From Streptomyces althioticus (GTDB taxonomy: Bacteria; Actinomycetota; Actinomycetes; Streptomycetales; Streptomycetaceae): a stretch of DNA of 64,000 bases. Below are positions 43,071 through 52,490 of the stretch, one piece after another. The number at the start of each line of letters is the position of its first letter. The first letter of the stretch is position 1. Under the pieces are notes generated by a model that saw only the letters and a list, made by a program, of their open reading frames with translations, ran no database searches and was not told the origin of the DNA. Position numbers and translations under genes: made by a program. The stretch lies in assembly GCA_014649355.1 (NCBI GenBank), contig BMSW01000022.1, positions 1 through 64,000 on the forward strand, given 5' to 3'.

Positions 43071-45280
43071 TGGGGGACACCGACAGACCGTCCGAGGCGG
43101 AGCCGACCAGGGGAGAGGCCGACGCACTCGACAGGCTGGACCCCGTCGTCCTGCACCACATCGTCAACACCCTCGGCTGGCCCGACCTGCGCCCCCTGCA
43201 GAGGGCGTCGATCCCCCCGCTCATGGACGGCGAGGACGCTGTCCTGCTGGCACCCACGGCCGGTGGCAAAACCGAGGCTGCCTGCTTCCCGCTGCTGTCG
43301 GCCATGGCCCAACACCGGTGGACCGGCACCTCGGTGCTGTACCTGTGTCCCCTCAAAGCACTGCTCAACAACTTGGTCGTCCGCGTCGACACGTACGCCC
43401 AGTGGCTGGGACGGCGCGCCGCACTCTGGCACGGCGACACCAAGGAGTCGCAGCGGCGACGTATTCGGACCGAGGCACCGGACATTCTGTTGACCACGCC
43501 CGAGTCGCTCGAGGCGATGCTGATTGGGGTCAAGACCGACCACGCGCGGCTGCTGGGTGGCGTCCGTGCTGTCGTCGTCGATGAGGTGCACGCCTTCGCG
43601 GGTGACGACCGCGGCTGGCACATGCTCGCCGTGCTGGAGCGACTGGAGAGAGTCACAGGTCGGCCCATCCAGCGCGTCGGACTGTCTGCGACCGTGGGAA
43701 ACCCTGACCAGCTGTTGCACTGGTTGCAAGGAGCCAAGGCGGGCGACCGCACCGGACGCGTGGTCGCGCCGGATGTCCACCTGCCCCCCACCGGTGCGGA
43801 GGCCGAACACGGAGAGCAGACCGCCGAAGCACCGTCCCGCAGACCCGCCGGCGAGGTGGAACTCGACTTCGTGGGTTCCCTCGACAACGCCGCCAAGCTC
43901 ATCGCCGCCTTGCACCGGGGGGAGAAGCGCCTCGTCTTCTGCGACTCGCGCCGCCAGGTCGAGGAACTGGGCGCTGCGCTCCGCGCCCGTGAGGTGACCG
44001 TCTTCCTGTCCCACGCCTCCCTCTCCGTCGATGAGCGCACCCGCTCCGAGCAGGCCTTCGCCGAGGCGCGCGACTGCGTCATCGTCTCCACCTCCACACT
44101 CGAACTCGGCATCGACGTCGGTGACCTGGACCGTGTCATCCAGATCGACTCCCCGGCCTCCGTCGCCTCCTTCCTGCAACGCATCGGACGCACCGGTCGG
44201 CGCGCGGGCTCGGTGCGCAACTGTCTGTTCCTCACTACCCGCAAGGACACGCTGCTTCAGGCGGCCGGGCTGTTGCTCCTCTGGTCGCGCGGCTGGGTCG
44301 AACCGGTGGTCCCACCGCCTGAGCCGCGTCACCTCGTGGCCCAGCAACTTCTCGCCGTCACCCTGCAGCAGCACAAGCTCGGCGATCAGCTCTGGGAGCA
44401 GCAGTGGAACGGACTCGCCCCCTTCGACCGGTCCGCCGCCCCGATCCTGCGACACCTCACCGAGGAGGGCTTCCTCGACAACGACGGCGGCATGCTCTTC
44501 GTCGGCCCCGAGGCGGAGCGCCGCTTCGGCAAGCGGCACTTCATCGAACTCACCGCATCCTTCACCGCGCCGCCGCAGTTCACCGTGCTGTCCGGACGCA
44601 CCGAGATCGGCCGTACCGACCCGAGCGTGCTCACCGAGGAGCGCCCTGGGCCGCGCCGATTGCTGCTTGGCGGACGCAGCTGGCAGGTCACCTACATCGA
44701 CTGGCTGCGTAAACGCGTCTTCGTCGAACCTGCCGACGGCGGCGGCGTCGCCAAGTGGATGAGCGGCGGCATCGTGGGGCTCTCGTACGCCCTCACCCGT
44801 GCCATGCGCGAGGTGCTGCTGGGCGCCGACCCGCCCGTCTCCCTCACCCGCCGGGCCGAGGCATGCCTGACCGAGCAGCGAGAGAGCGACGGACCCGACA
44901 CCGTGCACCCTGGCGGCACCTTGGTCACGCGCGTCGGCAGCGATGTCCGGTGGTGGACCTGGGCCGGCTATCGCGCGAACGCCACCCTCGCGGCCACGCT
45001 CCAACCGGTGACCGACCCTTTGCAACGTCCCACCGACTGTTGGCTGCGGCTTCGTGAGGACCTCACTCCGGCCGACTGGCGCACGGCCCGGCAGAACATC
45101 GGCGAGAATCTCGTGCTACCCGACGTGGACCCCCGTGCCGTGCGCGGTCTGAAGTTCTCCGCAGCCCTCCCGGAGCGGCTTGCCGTCGCCACGGTCGCGG
45201 CCCGCTTGGCCGACTTCGAAAGCGCCCGCAAGGTGCTGTCCGAACCCGTGCGGTTGCAAGCGTCAAGCGAGCCCGCCTGA
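43070..45280 (+). CDS. brxHI: BREX-2 DEAD/DEAH-type helicase BrxHI
   Basis: A 736-residue superfamily 2 helicase of the Lhr-like class that accompanies BrxD in type 2 BREX. Motif I APTAGGKTEA is at 61-70, motif II DEVH at 171-174, motif III SAT (LSATVG), and motif VI QRIGRTGRRAGS. The ATG at 43070 overlaps the brxD stop as TGATG with GGAG 5 nt upstream; GTG 43067 is possible. No defined substrate can be read from the sequence. Absence of further BREX genes downstream marks the end of the conserved locus. Confidence 0.93.
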   Translation: MGDTDRPSEAEPTRGEADALDRLDPVVLHHIVNTLGWPDLRPLQRASIPPLMDGEDAVLLAPTAGGKTEAACFPLLSAMAQHRWTGTSVLYLCPLKALLNNLVVRVDTYAQWLGRRAALWHGDTKESQRRRIRTEAPDILLTTPESLEAMLIGVKTDHARLLGGVRAVVVDEVHAFAGDDRGWHMLAVLERLERVTGRPIQRVGLSATVGNPDQLLHWLQGAKAGDRTGRVVAPDVHLPPTGAEAEHGEQTAEAPSRRPAGEVELDFVGSLDNAAKLIAALHRGEKRLVFCDSRRQVEELGAALRAREVTVFLSHASLSVDERTRSEQAFAEARDCVIVSTSTLELGIDVGDLDRVIQIDSPASVASFLQRIGRTGRRAGSVRNCLFLTTRKDTLLQAAGLLLLWSRGWVEPVVPPPEPRHLVAQQLLAVTLQQHKLGDQLWEQQWNGLAPFDRSAAPILRHLTEEGFLDNDGGMLFVGPEAERRFGKRHFIELTASFTAPPQFTVLSGRTEIGRTDPSVLTEERPGPRRLLLGGRSWQVTYIDWLRKRVFVEPADGGGVAKWMSGGIVGLSYALTRAMREVLLGADPPVSLTRRAEACLTEQRESDGPDTVHPGGTLVTRVGSDVRWWTWAGYRANATLAATLQPVTDPLQRPTDCWLRLREDLTPADWRTARQNIGENLVLPDVDPRAVRGLKFSAALPERLAVATVAARLADFESARKVLSEPVRLQASSEPA

Positions 45281-45342
45281 AGGGCTTTCGCTGGAGAACG
45301 CACCGTCGATCCCGCTCATCACAGCATGTCCGGAGCCCGACC

Positions 45343-46485
45343 ATGCCTATCGAAGAAGAGGACACCCGCAAGGTCCAGACAGCGGTTGCCGGTTCCCCCG
45401 GTGCTGACCGCCCGGTGTACCTGCCCATGGACGCGGCCTCATACGACCACTTCATCCGTGAGTACCCTAGCCGGGACTTCTACTGCGGGACACTGCTCGG
45501 CGGGTGCGGCAAGAAACTGTCGGCCCGCAAGTACCGCGACAAGAAATGCCACTTCGCGCACGTTGTATCGGGTCAATGCCGACGGGTCTCCACGAATGAG
45601 GCGAGCGCGGACCACCTTTACATAGGCAGGGCGCTGGCGGCTTGGATGAAGAAGCAGAAGTACAAGAACGTCCAGGTGCGCTACAGGCAGCGTGGACAGA
45701 GCCTGCGCGAGCTGGTCGACATCAGCTACACCCGCGGGGGAAGTCCTCGCCGCCATCTCATGCGCGTCCAACTGGCCAGAAGGTCCAAGACAGAGTGGGA
45801 GCGGAGCGACACTGAGCTGCACGGGCAGTGGGCCGGCGTGCAGTGGCTGTTCGGACCCGACAGTATGCTCGCCAACTGGCAGGTGGACAGGCAAGGATAC
45901 GCCATCCGGATCCAGTGCCGCCCCGCCGGGATCACCCGCGTCGTAGAGGTCGGAGTGCAGTTCGCGGATGCCCCAGTGGAATGGATTCCTCTTTCCCGGT
46001 GCCGCATGACCGCATATGGCATACACGCTCCTGCTCTGGAACTCACCCCGACCGGGCTCAGCCGCCTTGACCGGGAACCCCGGCCGTCTCCCTCACGCCT
46101 TGCTGAGGTTCCCCCATCCGTCTCACACCGCGCGCAGGACGTCGGGCTGTCGCCGTCCGGGGAGAGCAGCTTGGCACCTGTCATCGCACCGGCTGCCGAC
46201 CTTCTCGTCCGAAAGCGACGGACGCTCGAAAGACCCAAGCCTGTGGAGTCTCACCATGCGCAGCGGGAGGCCCTCGCCGGACTCGTCCGGGTGCCACACA
46301 GCATCCTGGGGGCACCGGGGCCGTCGCTGGAGCAGTTGCGTGCGGAGGACGACCGAAGAGGCACCGAACGCGTGTTGTCGCTTCTCGATCGCCTCGACCA
46401 GATCGGAGACGACCTTCACCTGGATCAGCTGCAGAAGGTTCTGCGAGAGATCGCATTCTGCGAGGAAGCCATGTGGAGCCCCTGA
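45343..46485 (+). CDS. unknown protein with CoiA-like zinc cluster
   Basis: A 380-residue protein. Near residues 48-75 it has FYCGTLLGGCGKKLS followed by KKCHFAH, a Cys/Cys...His arrangement like the N-terminal zinc cluster of CoiA-type competence and nuclease-like proteins. A central domain (LVDISYTRGG, VQLARRSKTEW, WLFGPDSML) could be a restriction-endonuclease-like fold with D and E/Q-x-K-like residues, but I cannot confirm it. The C-terminal 130 residues are helical. The start at 45343 follows GGAG. It lies 62 bp after brxHI and overlaps the next gene by 13 bp, so it may be co-transcribed with the BREX genes. Confidence 0.7.
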   Translation: MPIEEEDTRKVQTAVAGSPGADRPVYLPMDAASYDHFIREYPSRDFYCGTLLGGCGKKLSARKYRDKKCHFAHVVSGQCRRVSTNEASADHLYIGRALAAWMKKQKYKNVQVRYRQRGQSLRELVDISYTRGGSPRRHLMRVQLARRSKTEWERSDTELHGQWAGVQWLFGPDSMLANWQVDRQGYAIRIQCRPAGITRVVEVGVQFADAPVEWIPLSRCRMTAYGIHAPALELTPTGLSRLDREPRPSPSRLAEVPPSVSHRAQDVGLSPSGESSLAPVIAPAADLLVRKRRTLERPKPVESHHAQREALAGLVRVPHSILGAPGPSLEQLRAEDDRRGTERVLSLLDRLDQIGDDLHLDQLQKVLREIAFCEEAMWSP

Positions 46486-46949
46486 TTACCTCCCTGAGGC
46501 AACGTACGGCCGCATGGCGTGCACACGTCGAGGCCATGGCGGAGCGCCCCACGTTCCGGCAGATATGTGCCTTGGCCGATCTCGTGCGGTGGGTTCTTGA
46601 CATGGCCGCCCGCCGGTCGGCTCGTCCCTTCACCTGGGTGGAGCTGGGGGAACGGTTGAGCAGGCCGTTGGCCCCTCTTCACCCGGAGGACAAGGTGTCC
46701 ATTCTGGTCGAAGTCGACCGTGCTACATGCTCCGGCCGGCCCCCTCTGTCGGCGCTCGTAGCAGCGCGCAGCAATCGCGTGCACCCGCTGTACGCCCAGG
46801 TATTGGACCACCTTGGCCGTCCAGTCCCAGCTCCCGACGCTTCGCAGACCTCATGGGAGGCGGACGTCCGGGAACACCGACGCTTCCAATGTCTCAAGGA
46901 GAAGCAGTACAGGGTCACGGTGCAAGGCCGACCCGCGCAACACCGCTGA
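46473..46949 (+). CDS. unknown helical protein, partner of the CoiA-like gene
   Basis: A 158-residue protein of unknown family. The N-terminal part is helical; the centre reads PPLSALVAARSNRVHPLYAQVLDHLG and the end WEADVREHRRFQ, which look like true protein sequence. The ATG at 46473 lies inside the previous gene, implying translational coupling. No motif gives a function. Confidence 0.62.
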   Translation: MEPLITSLRQRTAAWRAHVEAMAERPTFRQICALADLVRWVLDMAARRSARPFTWVELGERLSRPLAPLHPEDKVSILVEVDRATCSGRPPLSALVAARSNRVHPLYAQVLDHLGRPVPAPDASQTSWEADVREHRRFQCLKEKQYRVTVQGRPAQHR

Positions 46950-47786
46950 TCACGCAATCGCGACAACCTCCGGCTCGACTCCCTGCGCACACGACCGAAG
47001 GGTTGGATCAGCGAGGCGCTCCCTTGAGCGCGGTGACCAGCTTCGATCCGGGAAGACCGGAGCTGGTGTCCATGCGCAGCGTCGGGGGCAGGGGAGGAGG
47101 CATCACCATTGGAGATACCCGGTACGCGCGCGTCGATGCCGTCAATGCCGCGCTCATACGCGCATGAGCGCCGCGCGAAGAAGCCGCCGTTCCAGCCTCT
47201 GCTCACCAGCTCGGGCGAAGAGAGACGGGAACGGCGGCTGACCGCCCGTCAGTGGGCTGCGGCGGTCCCTCCAGGGGTACCAGTCCCGACGGCCCTTCCT
47301 CGACCGCGTTCCTGGCGGCCGAGCGTGGTGATTGACGGACGGTGGTCTGCCCGTGAGATCGAGCTCCAGGCCGGACAACCGGGTGCAACGGGTCCAACCG
47401 CACAGCGCGCAGCAGTGTCGGCGCCCGCGTGGTGCGGATGAGCCACCGCGCCAGCAACCGTCCCAGCGCAGTCTGCGCGAGGTTGACGGTCACGGTTAGC
47501 GTCAGGTTGTTGCCAGCCGCGCTGGTGAACGTGTCGTCTCCGGTGGCGAGCCGGGTGAAGCTGCGCAGCCCGACGTCGGCGTGTTCCGCGCTGTAGCTGT
47601 CCCGTTCGGTGAGCGGGTACCGCGCACCGTCTGGATCACCGGGTAGACGAAGACGAGGAGGCAGAGGGCGGGGGTCGGCACCGCCTTGCCGCGCATCCAG
47701 GACGCGTGATCGGCTGGGACCAGCATCGCGTGCCGGTGACGGTCAGCGTCAGGCATGGAGGTGCGGAACCGAAGGGACTGCCACCC
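46950..47786. other. eroded intergenic region with gene relics
   Basis: No intact gene in about 840 bp. On the minus strand between about 47750 and 47450 two frames look like fragments of one membrane or secreted protein: one contains VPTPALCLLVFVYPVIQT, and after a one-base shift near 47635 the other continues ARYPLTERDSYSAEHADVG and NNLTLTVTVNLAQT. On the plus strand 47030-47167 a short frame ends GITIGDTRYARVDAVNAALIRA-like sequence. These look like decayed coding DNA, not active genes. Confidence 0.4.
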
Positions 47787-48287
47787 GTGGCCTCCCGCAA
47801 CACCGACCGTGCGGCTGCTCTCAGCCAGCAACTCTCCCAAGCCCATCAGGAACTGCGTCGACGGCTGAACGACGTCAGGACAGGTCTCGGACGTCGGCAC
47901 TCGAACGACGACACACGTGCCACGCACTGCCTGGCCTTCTGTGAGGCGTTGACCACGCACCACGAGGGCGAGGACGTTGGGTTGTTCGCCCAGCTGCTGC
48001 GTGAGCGCCCCGACCTCGCCGGGACCGTCACGAAGCTCGTCCAGGACCACGGACTGATCGCTTCGATCCTGACCCAGGTGCGCGAACTCGCCGACCGGGC
48101 TCTCGGCACGCAGGGGCCGGATCTGGAAGCGATCGGCCGTGAACTCGACGGACTCGCGGCCATCATGGAGAGCCACTTCCGCTACGAGGAGCGGGCCATC
48201 GGCGAGGTGTTGGACGACCATGGTGACGACACCGACTGGGCCGACCCCGTCTTCCGCTTCCAAGGACAGGTGACGCCGGCCCCCTGA
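47787..48287 (+). CDS. hemerythrin domain-containing protein
   Basis: A 166-residue four-helix-bundle protein. The iron-ligand pattern is present: an early His in QAHQEL, HHEGED (THHEGEDVG), the DHG segment and HFRYEERAI near the C-terminus. Such proteins bind a di-iron centre and oxygen or nitric oxide. GTG 47787 is favoured because the family usually begins near NTDRAAAL; ATG 47706 extends it by 27 unlikely residues. The stop codon lies in a terminator shared with the convergent DUF5682 gene. Confidence 0.85.
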   Translation: MASRNTDRAAALSQQLSQAHQELRRRLNDVRTGLGRRHSNDDTRATHCLAFCEALTTHHEGEDVGLFAQLLRERPDLAGTVTKLVQDHGLIASILTQVRELADRALGTQGPDLEAIGRELDGLAAIMESHFRYEERAIGEVLDDHGDDTDWADPVFRFQGQVTPAP

Positions 48288-48304
48288 GGAAGGCCGGCGT
48301 CACC
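48269..48304. terminator. bidirectional terminator between hemerythrin and DUF5682 genes
   Basis: Perfect 13-bp arms (48269-48281 and 48292-48304) overlap the end of the hemerythrin gene and stop 6 bp short of the DUF5682 stop codon. Confidence 0.8.
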
Positions 48305-48310
48305 TTGCCG

Positions 48311-51244
48311 TCACGCGTCGGCGAGCAGCGCCTCCAGGGCCTCGGCCGACGCGGGGTGGCCGGCTACCAGGGCCGCGCCCGGCGCACCGCCGTCGCCGGC
48401 CGCCGCCCAGCGCTCCTCGCACCCGAGCAGCTCCGCCACCGCGTCGCACGTCGCCGGGTGGGCGGTGAGCAGGGCCGCGCCCGTGTGCGGCACGGGGGAC
48501 GGGCCCGACTGCTGCCAGCCGTCCTCGCACCCCAGCAATCCCGCCACCGCGTCGCACGCCGCCGGGTGGGCGGCGAGCAGGGCGAGGCCCCGGGGTGCCT
48601 GGGCCGCGGTGTCCGAGTGGCGGGCGCGGGAGGCCGCGAAGGGGTCCTCCTGCGGCTGCCGCCACGGCGGCACCCACGAGTCCAGCGCCGGCAGCCGGCC
48701 GGGGAAGACACGGCCCGCCTCGCGTATGAGCAGCGGGGCGAGGTCCGCCGCGCCCTTGCGCAAGGTGGTGATCAGCAGCGGCAGCCACGGCAGCAGCACC
48801 GTGTCCGGCAGGCGGCCGAACGCGTTCGACACCGCCTCCACCACCACGTCCGCCAACCCCGGCACCGGCTCCAGCGCGTGCACGAAGCCGCTGAGGTAGC
48901 GCGGGTAGGAGGGCACCACCAGCGGGTTGTCCAGCAACGCGTCGCACCGCGCGCGCAGTTCGGCGCGCGACAACGTGCCGAGCTGCACCTGCGCCGCCCA
49001 CAGCAGAGCCGTCTTCGACGGGTCCTCCGGGTGCGACTGGGCCACCGCCAGCTCCAGCTGCGTACGGTCGCAGCCGAGGGACAGCGCCAGGCTCTCCATG
49101 CTGAACAGGAAGCCCAGCATCGCCGCGACCTGGCCCACCGTCGCGTCCTCGTCGCGGAACGCCGTCGGCAGCAGCGTGCAGTAGTGCGCGTATCCCGTCC
49201 TCACGAAGGACTCGATCCACGCCGGCAGTTCCGGCCGGCTCGTCCGGTAGTACGCCAGCAGCGCCCGCGCCCGGCGCAGTACTTCCGGCGCACCGTCGAC
49301 CGTGCGTTCCGCCGACAGCACCTTCAGCGCGTGCGTGCCCAGCTCGTCCGCCAGACGCCCGCTGCGCAGGTACAGCAGGCTGTCCTCGACGGCCGCGAGC
49401 ACGCCCGCCGTGGTCGCCCGCGGACCGTACGCCTCGCGCCGCAGCCGCTGCTCCAGCACCTGCTCGATGCTGACACCCTCGTAGCCGAGCTCGATGAGCG
49501 CACGCTGATGGGTGCCGAGTGCCAGGTCCCAGGACTCCTGGATCGACCGCTCACCGAGCCGCCGCTCACCCATGATCGGCCGGGCCGCTGCCGTCGGCAT
49601 CAGCCGCCGCAGCATCCACAGCACGTCCGAGCACGCCTCCAGCTCCGGCCGCCCGGCCATGTCCAGCAACGCCCGCTGCACACCGCGCTGTCGCAGCTTC
49701 AGCCCCAGCGGCTCAAGCCGGTCGTACACGTCCCGGGCGAGCGGCGGCAGCGCCTCGTAGCCCACCTGACCGATCCGGTCGCCGCCCATCATGATCTCGA
49801 CGAGCCGCCGCACGTCCCGCCGTCCGGGCACCCGGTCCTTCTCGATGCAGGTGACCGCCGCGTCCTGGAAGTCGTACGGCGTCGGCTTCGCCCGGTCCCG
49901 CATGCCGGCGAGCAGGATCGACGTCTCGAAGACGGCGATGGCGTCCGCGGTGGAGGCCAGATAGCCGTTGCGGCGGGCCGCGCGCACGATGTCCACGGAC
50001 CAGCCGAGCAGCTCCGCCTCGTCCAGGCCGTCCAGCACGGGCGGCTGCCGCAGGAACCCGGACAACCGGTCCGTCGCCGGCGCCGCGACCGCCGGTGCGG
50101 CGGCCGGCAACGCCTTCTTCGCACGTGACGTACGCGCCCCCGCCTGGCCCTCCAGCCGGTACGGCTGCACTCGCGTCCGTTTCAGGCTCTTCTGCCACTG
50201 CGTCGCCGCGATCGACACCGAGCCGGGCACCAGGCCGAACTGCGCCTCGATCGCCGCGTGGCTCGACGGGATCAGCCCGTACTGCCAGGTGGTCGCCGTG
50301 CGCGGCGAGATAGTGAACGAGTCCGAGCGCCCTTCCACGCCGAACTCCTCCACCCGGCTCGCCGCGTGGAACGCCCCGCACACGTACAGACAGTCCGCCG
50401 GGTCCGCGCCCGTCGCCGCCATGTGCTCGCGCATCCGCGTCCACATGTAGCGCTCGCGGTCCTCGTCCACCCGGACCCGGTCGCCGTCGCCGGGCGCGAG
50501 CCGCCGGAACAGGCTGCCGACGAGGAACATGACCTGGCGGTAGGTGTCGTGGTCGCTGTCCCCGAGCGGGACCTCGACGTACTGGTGCCACCACTCCGAC
50601 CAGTGCCGCACCTTCCCGTGGCGCAGCAGATGCTCCTCCAGCTCGGCGAACCGGGGACGCAGGTCGCCGATCTCGACGCCGACCGCCTCGCCGTGCAGCG
50701 CCGCCTCCTCGGACTTCGGCTCCTCGTCCGCCTCGGCCGAGGCCTCGGCCTTGGAAGCGGTGTCGCTCCACTGGAAGACGTGGTCGGAGGACCGGTCGAC
50801 CAGCACCAGTTCCACGCCCGGCGTGTCCAGGGCGTAGGCGATCGCCTGGTACTCGGCGGACGCCTCGGTGACCGGCGCGACCACCGACAGCGGCGCCCAC
50901 TCCTGAGGGAACCCGTCGATGTCACCGGCGAACGCCTGCACGGCCACGGGGAGCCGGCAGTTGCGCAGCTCGGTCAGCAGCGGCGCCATGTCCTCGCACA
51001 GCTCCAGGTACACCACCTTGGGCTGCTTCTCTCGCAGGCGGCGAGCCATGGCCAGGGCCGAGGCGGGGGAGTGGTGGCAGACCGGGAAGATCTCCAGCGG
51101 CTCCCGCACCGCCCGGTCGACGTCGTCGACCAGGCCCAGAAGGATGCCCTCCAGTGCGTCGGGCCCGCCCGCGAACTCGGTCGCCGCCTCCTGCAGTTGC
51201 GTACGCAGCGCGGTGAACACACCGCTCGCCCGGGACCCGCTCAC
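48311..51244 (-). CDS. DUF5682 family protein of a MoxR/VWA cluster
   Basis: A 977-residue protein typical of MoxR-VWA operons. The N-terminal region has FPVCHHSPASALAMARRL and VYLELCEDM, the recognisable DUF5682 segments. The C-terminus carries three copies of a unit of about 30 residues built around HPAACDAVAGLLGCE, HPATCDAVAELLGCE and HPASAEALEALL, an unusual tandem repeat. The GTG start at 51244 overlaps the AAA gene stop by GTGA. The cluster probably forms a chaperone-like complex; the substrate is unknown. Confidence 0.85.
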   Translation of the reverse strand: MSGSRASGVFTALRTQLQEAATEFAGGPDALEGILLGLVDDVDRAVREPLEIFPVCHHSPASALAMARRLREKQPKVVYLELCEDMAPLLTELRNCRLPVAVQAFAGDIDGFPQEWAPLSVVAPVTEASAEYQAIAYALDTPGVELVLVDRSSDHVFQWSDTASKAEASAEADEEPKSEEAALHGEAVGVEIGDLRPRFAELEEHLLRHGKVRHWSEWWHQYVEVPLGDSDHDTYRQVMFLVGSLFRRLAPGDGDRVRVDEDRERYMWTRMREHMAATGADPADCLYVCGAFHAASRVEEFGVEGRSDSFTISPRTATTWQYGLIPSSHAAIEAQFGLVPGSVSIAATQWQKSLKRTRVQPYRLEGQAGARTSRAKKALPAAAPAVAAPATDRLSGFLRQPPVLDGLDEAELLGWSVDIVRAARRNGYLASTADAIAVFETSILLAGMRDRAKPTPYDFQDAAVTCIEKDRVPGRRDVRRLVEIMMGGDRIGQVGYEALPPLARDVYDRLEPLGLKLRQRGVQRALLDMAGRPELEACSDVLWMLRRLMPTAAARPIMGERRLGERSIQESWDLALGTHQRALIELGYEGVSIEQVLEQRLRREAYGPRATTAGVLAAVEDSLLYLRSGRLADELGTHALKVLSAERTVDGAPEVLRRARALLAYYRTSRPELPAWIESFVRTGYAHYCTLLPTAFRDEDATVGQVAAMLGFLFSMESLALSLGCDRTQLELAVAQSHPEDPSKTALLWAAQVQLGTLSRAELRARCDALLDNPLVVPSYPRYLSGFVHALEPVPGLADVVVEAVSNAFGRLPDTVLLPWLPLLITTLRKGAADLAPLLIREAGRVFPGRLPALDSWVPPWRQPQEDPFAASRARHSDTAAQAPRGLALLAAHPAACDAVAGLLGCEDGWQQSGPSPVPHTGAALLTAHPATCDAVAELLGCEERWAAAGDGGAPGAALVAGHPASAEALEALLADA

Positions 51245-52362
51245 GACAGGGTGGCGATCGCGTCGCGGCCGCCCTCGAGGAACTCGGGCCAGGCGCCGCC
51301 CTCCTCCTTGCTGCGCGGCTCGACGACCCCGTGCAGGTACTTGTTGAGTATGGCGAGGTCCTCCGGCTCCCGCCGGGTCAGCGAGCCGACCAGCGAGGAC
51401 GCCAGGGTGCGCGCGGTCAGAGCATGCTCACCGAAGAAGTTGCCGTGCAGCACCGCGTCCTCCAGGACGCCGATCTGCTCGGCCGTCGACAGCGCGGACT
51501 CCAGCTTCTCGTCGTCGCTGCCGGCCGCCGCGGCGGAGGCGCGCAGATCGGCGAAGCTCTGCAGCAGCACGTCGAGCAGCGTGGGCGGCACGTCCAGCTC
51601 GATCGCGTGCCGGCGCAGCAGTTCCTCGGTGCGGAAGCGGACGATCTCCGCCTCGCTCTTCTTGTTCGTCACCACCGGGATGCGGACGAAGTTGAAGCGG
51701 CGCTTCAGCGCGGACGACAGGTCGTTGACGCCTCGGTCGCGGCTGTTGGCGGTGGCGATGATCGAGAAGCCCGGCTTCGCGAACACGATGTTGTCGTCGC
51801 CCCCGCTCTCCAACTCAGGGACGGAGATGTACTTCTCCGACAGGATCGAGATCAGCGCGTCCTGCACATCACTGGTGGACCGGGTCAGCTCCTCGAAGCG
51901 GCCGATGGCGCCGGTCTCCATCGCGGTCATGATCGGCGAGGGGATCATCGACTCCCGCGACTGGCCCTTGGCGATCACCATCGACACGTTCCACGAGTAC
52001 TTGATGTGGTCCTCGGTGGTGCCGGCCGTGCCCTGGACGACCAGCGTCGAGTTGCGGCAGATCGCCGCCGACAGCAGCTCCGCCAGCCAGCTCTTGCCCG
52101 TGCCGGGGTCGCCGATCAGCAGCAGGCCACGGTCGGAGGCGAGGGTGACGATCGACCGCTCGACGAAGCTGCGGTCGCCGAACCACTTCTGCGAAACCTC
52201 GCGGTCCAGCCCGTCGGCCCGCTCCGAACCGAGGATGAACAACCGCACCATCTTCGGAGAGAGACGCCACGAGAACGGCTTGGGGTTGTCGTCGATCGAC
52301 TCCAGCCAGTCGAGCTCCTCGGCGTACTTGATCTCGGCAGGGGCGCGCAGCAGTTCGGACAT
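51241..52362 (-). CDS. MoxR-type AAA+ ATPase
   Basis: A 373-residue AAA+ ATPase. Walker A GDPGTGKS is at about 84-91 and sensor-type segment IIATANSRDRG follows the Walker B region, with the ALKRRF arginine-finger motif. MoxR proteins act with VWA-domain partners to remodel protein complexes or insert cofactors. A GAAAGG site precedes the start at 52362. The VWA gene lies upstream on the same strand and DUF5682 downstream. Confidence 0.92.
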   Translation of the reverse strand: MSELLRAPAEIKYAEELDWLESIDDNPKPFSWRLSPKMVRLFILGSERADGLDREVSQKWFGDRSFVERSIVTLASDRGLLLIGDPGTGKSWLAELLSAAICRNSTLVVQGTAGTTEDHIKYSWNVSMVIAKGQSRESMIPSPIMTAMETGAIGRFEELTRSTSDVQDALISILSEKYISVPELESGGDDNIVFAKPGFSIIATANSRDRGVNDLSSALKRRFNFVRIPVVTNKKSEAEIVRFRTEELLRRHAIELDVPPTLLDVLLQSFADLRASAAAAGSDDEKLESALSTAEQIGVLEDAVLHGNFFGEHALTARTLASSLVGSLTRREPEDLAILNKYLHGVVEPRSKEEGGAWPEFLEGGRDAIATLS

Positions 52363-52392
52363 GAGGGATGAGCCTTTCGAAGTCGGAGCAAT

Positions 52393-52449
52393 GAGAAGTC
52401 GAGAAGTCGAGAAGTCGAGGTCGAGAAGTCGGTGAGTCGGTAAGTCGAG
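52393..52449. repeat. short direct repeats in the VWA-MoxR gap
   Basis: The unit GAGAAGTC, with variants such as GGTGAGTC and GGTAAGTC, is repeated about seven times in the 128-bp gap between the VWA and MoxR genes. It is the only sizeable gap in this otherwise overlapping operon and may affect expression of the ATPase or be slippage-prone DNA. Confidence 0.7.
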
Positions 52450-52490
52450 AACGTGAGGAGACGGGCGTCAGGGCGCGGAAGCGCCGGCGC

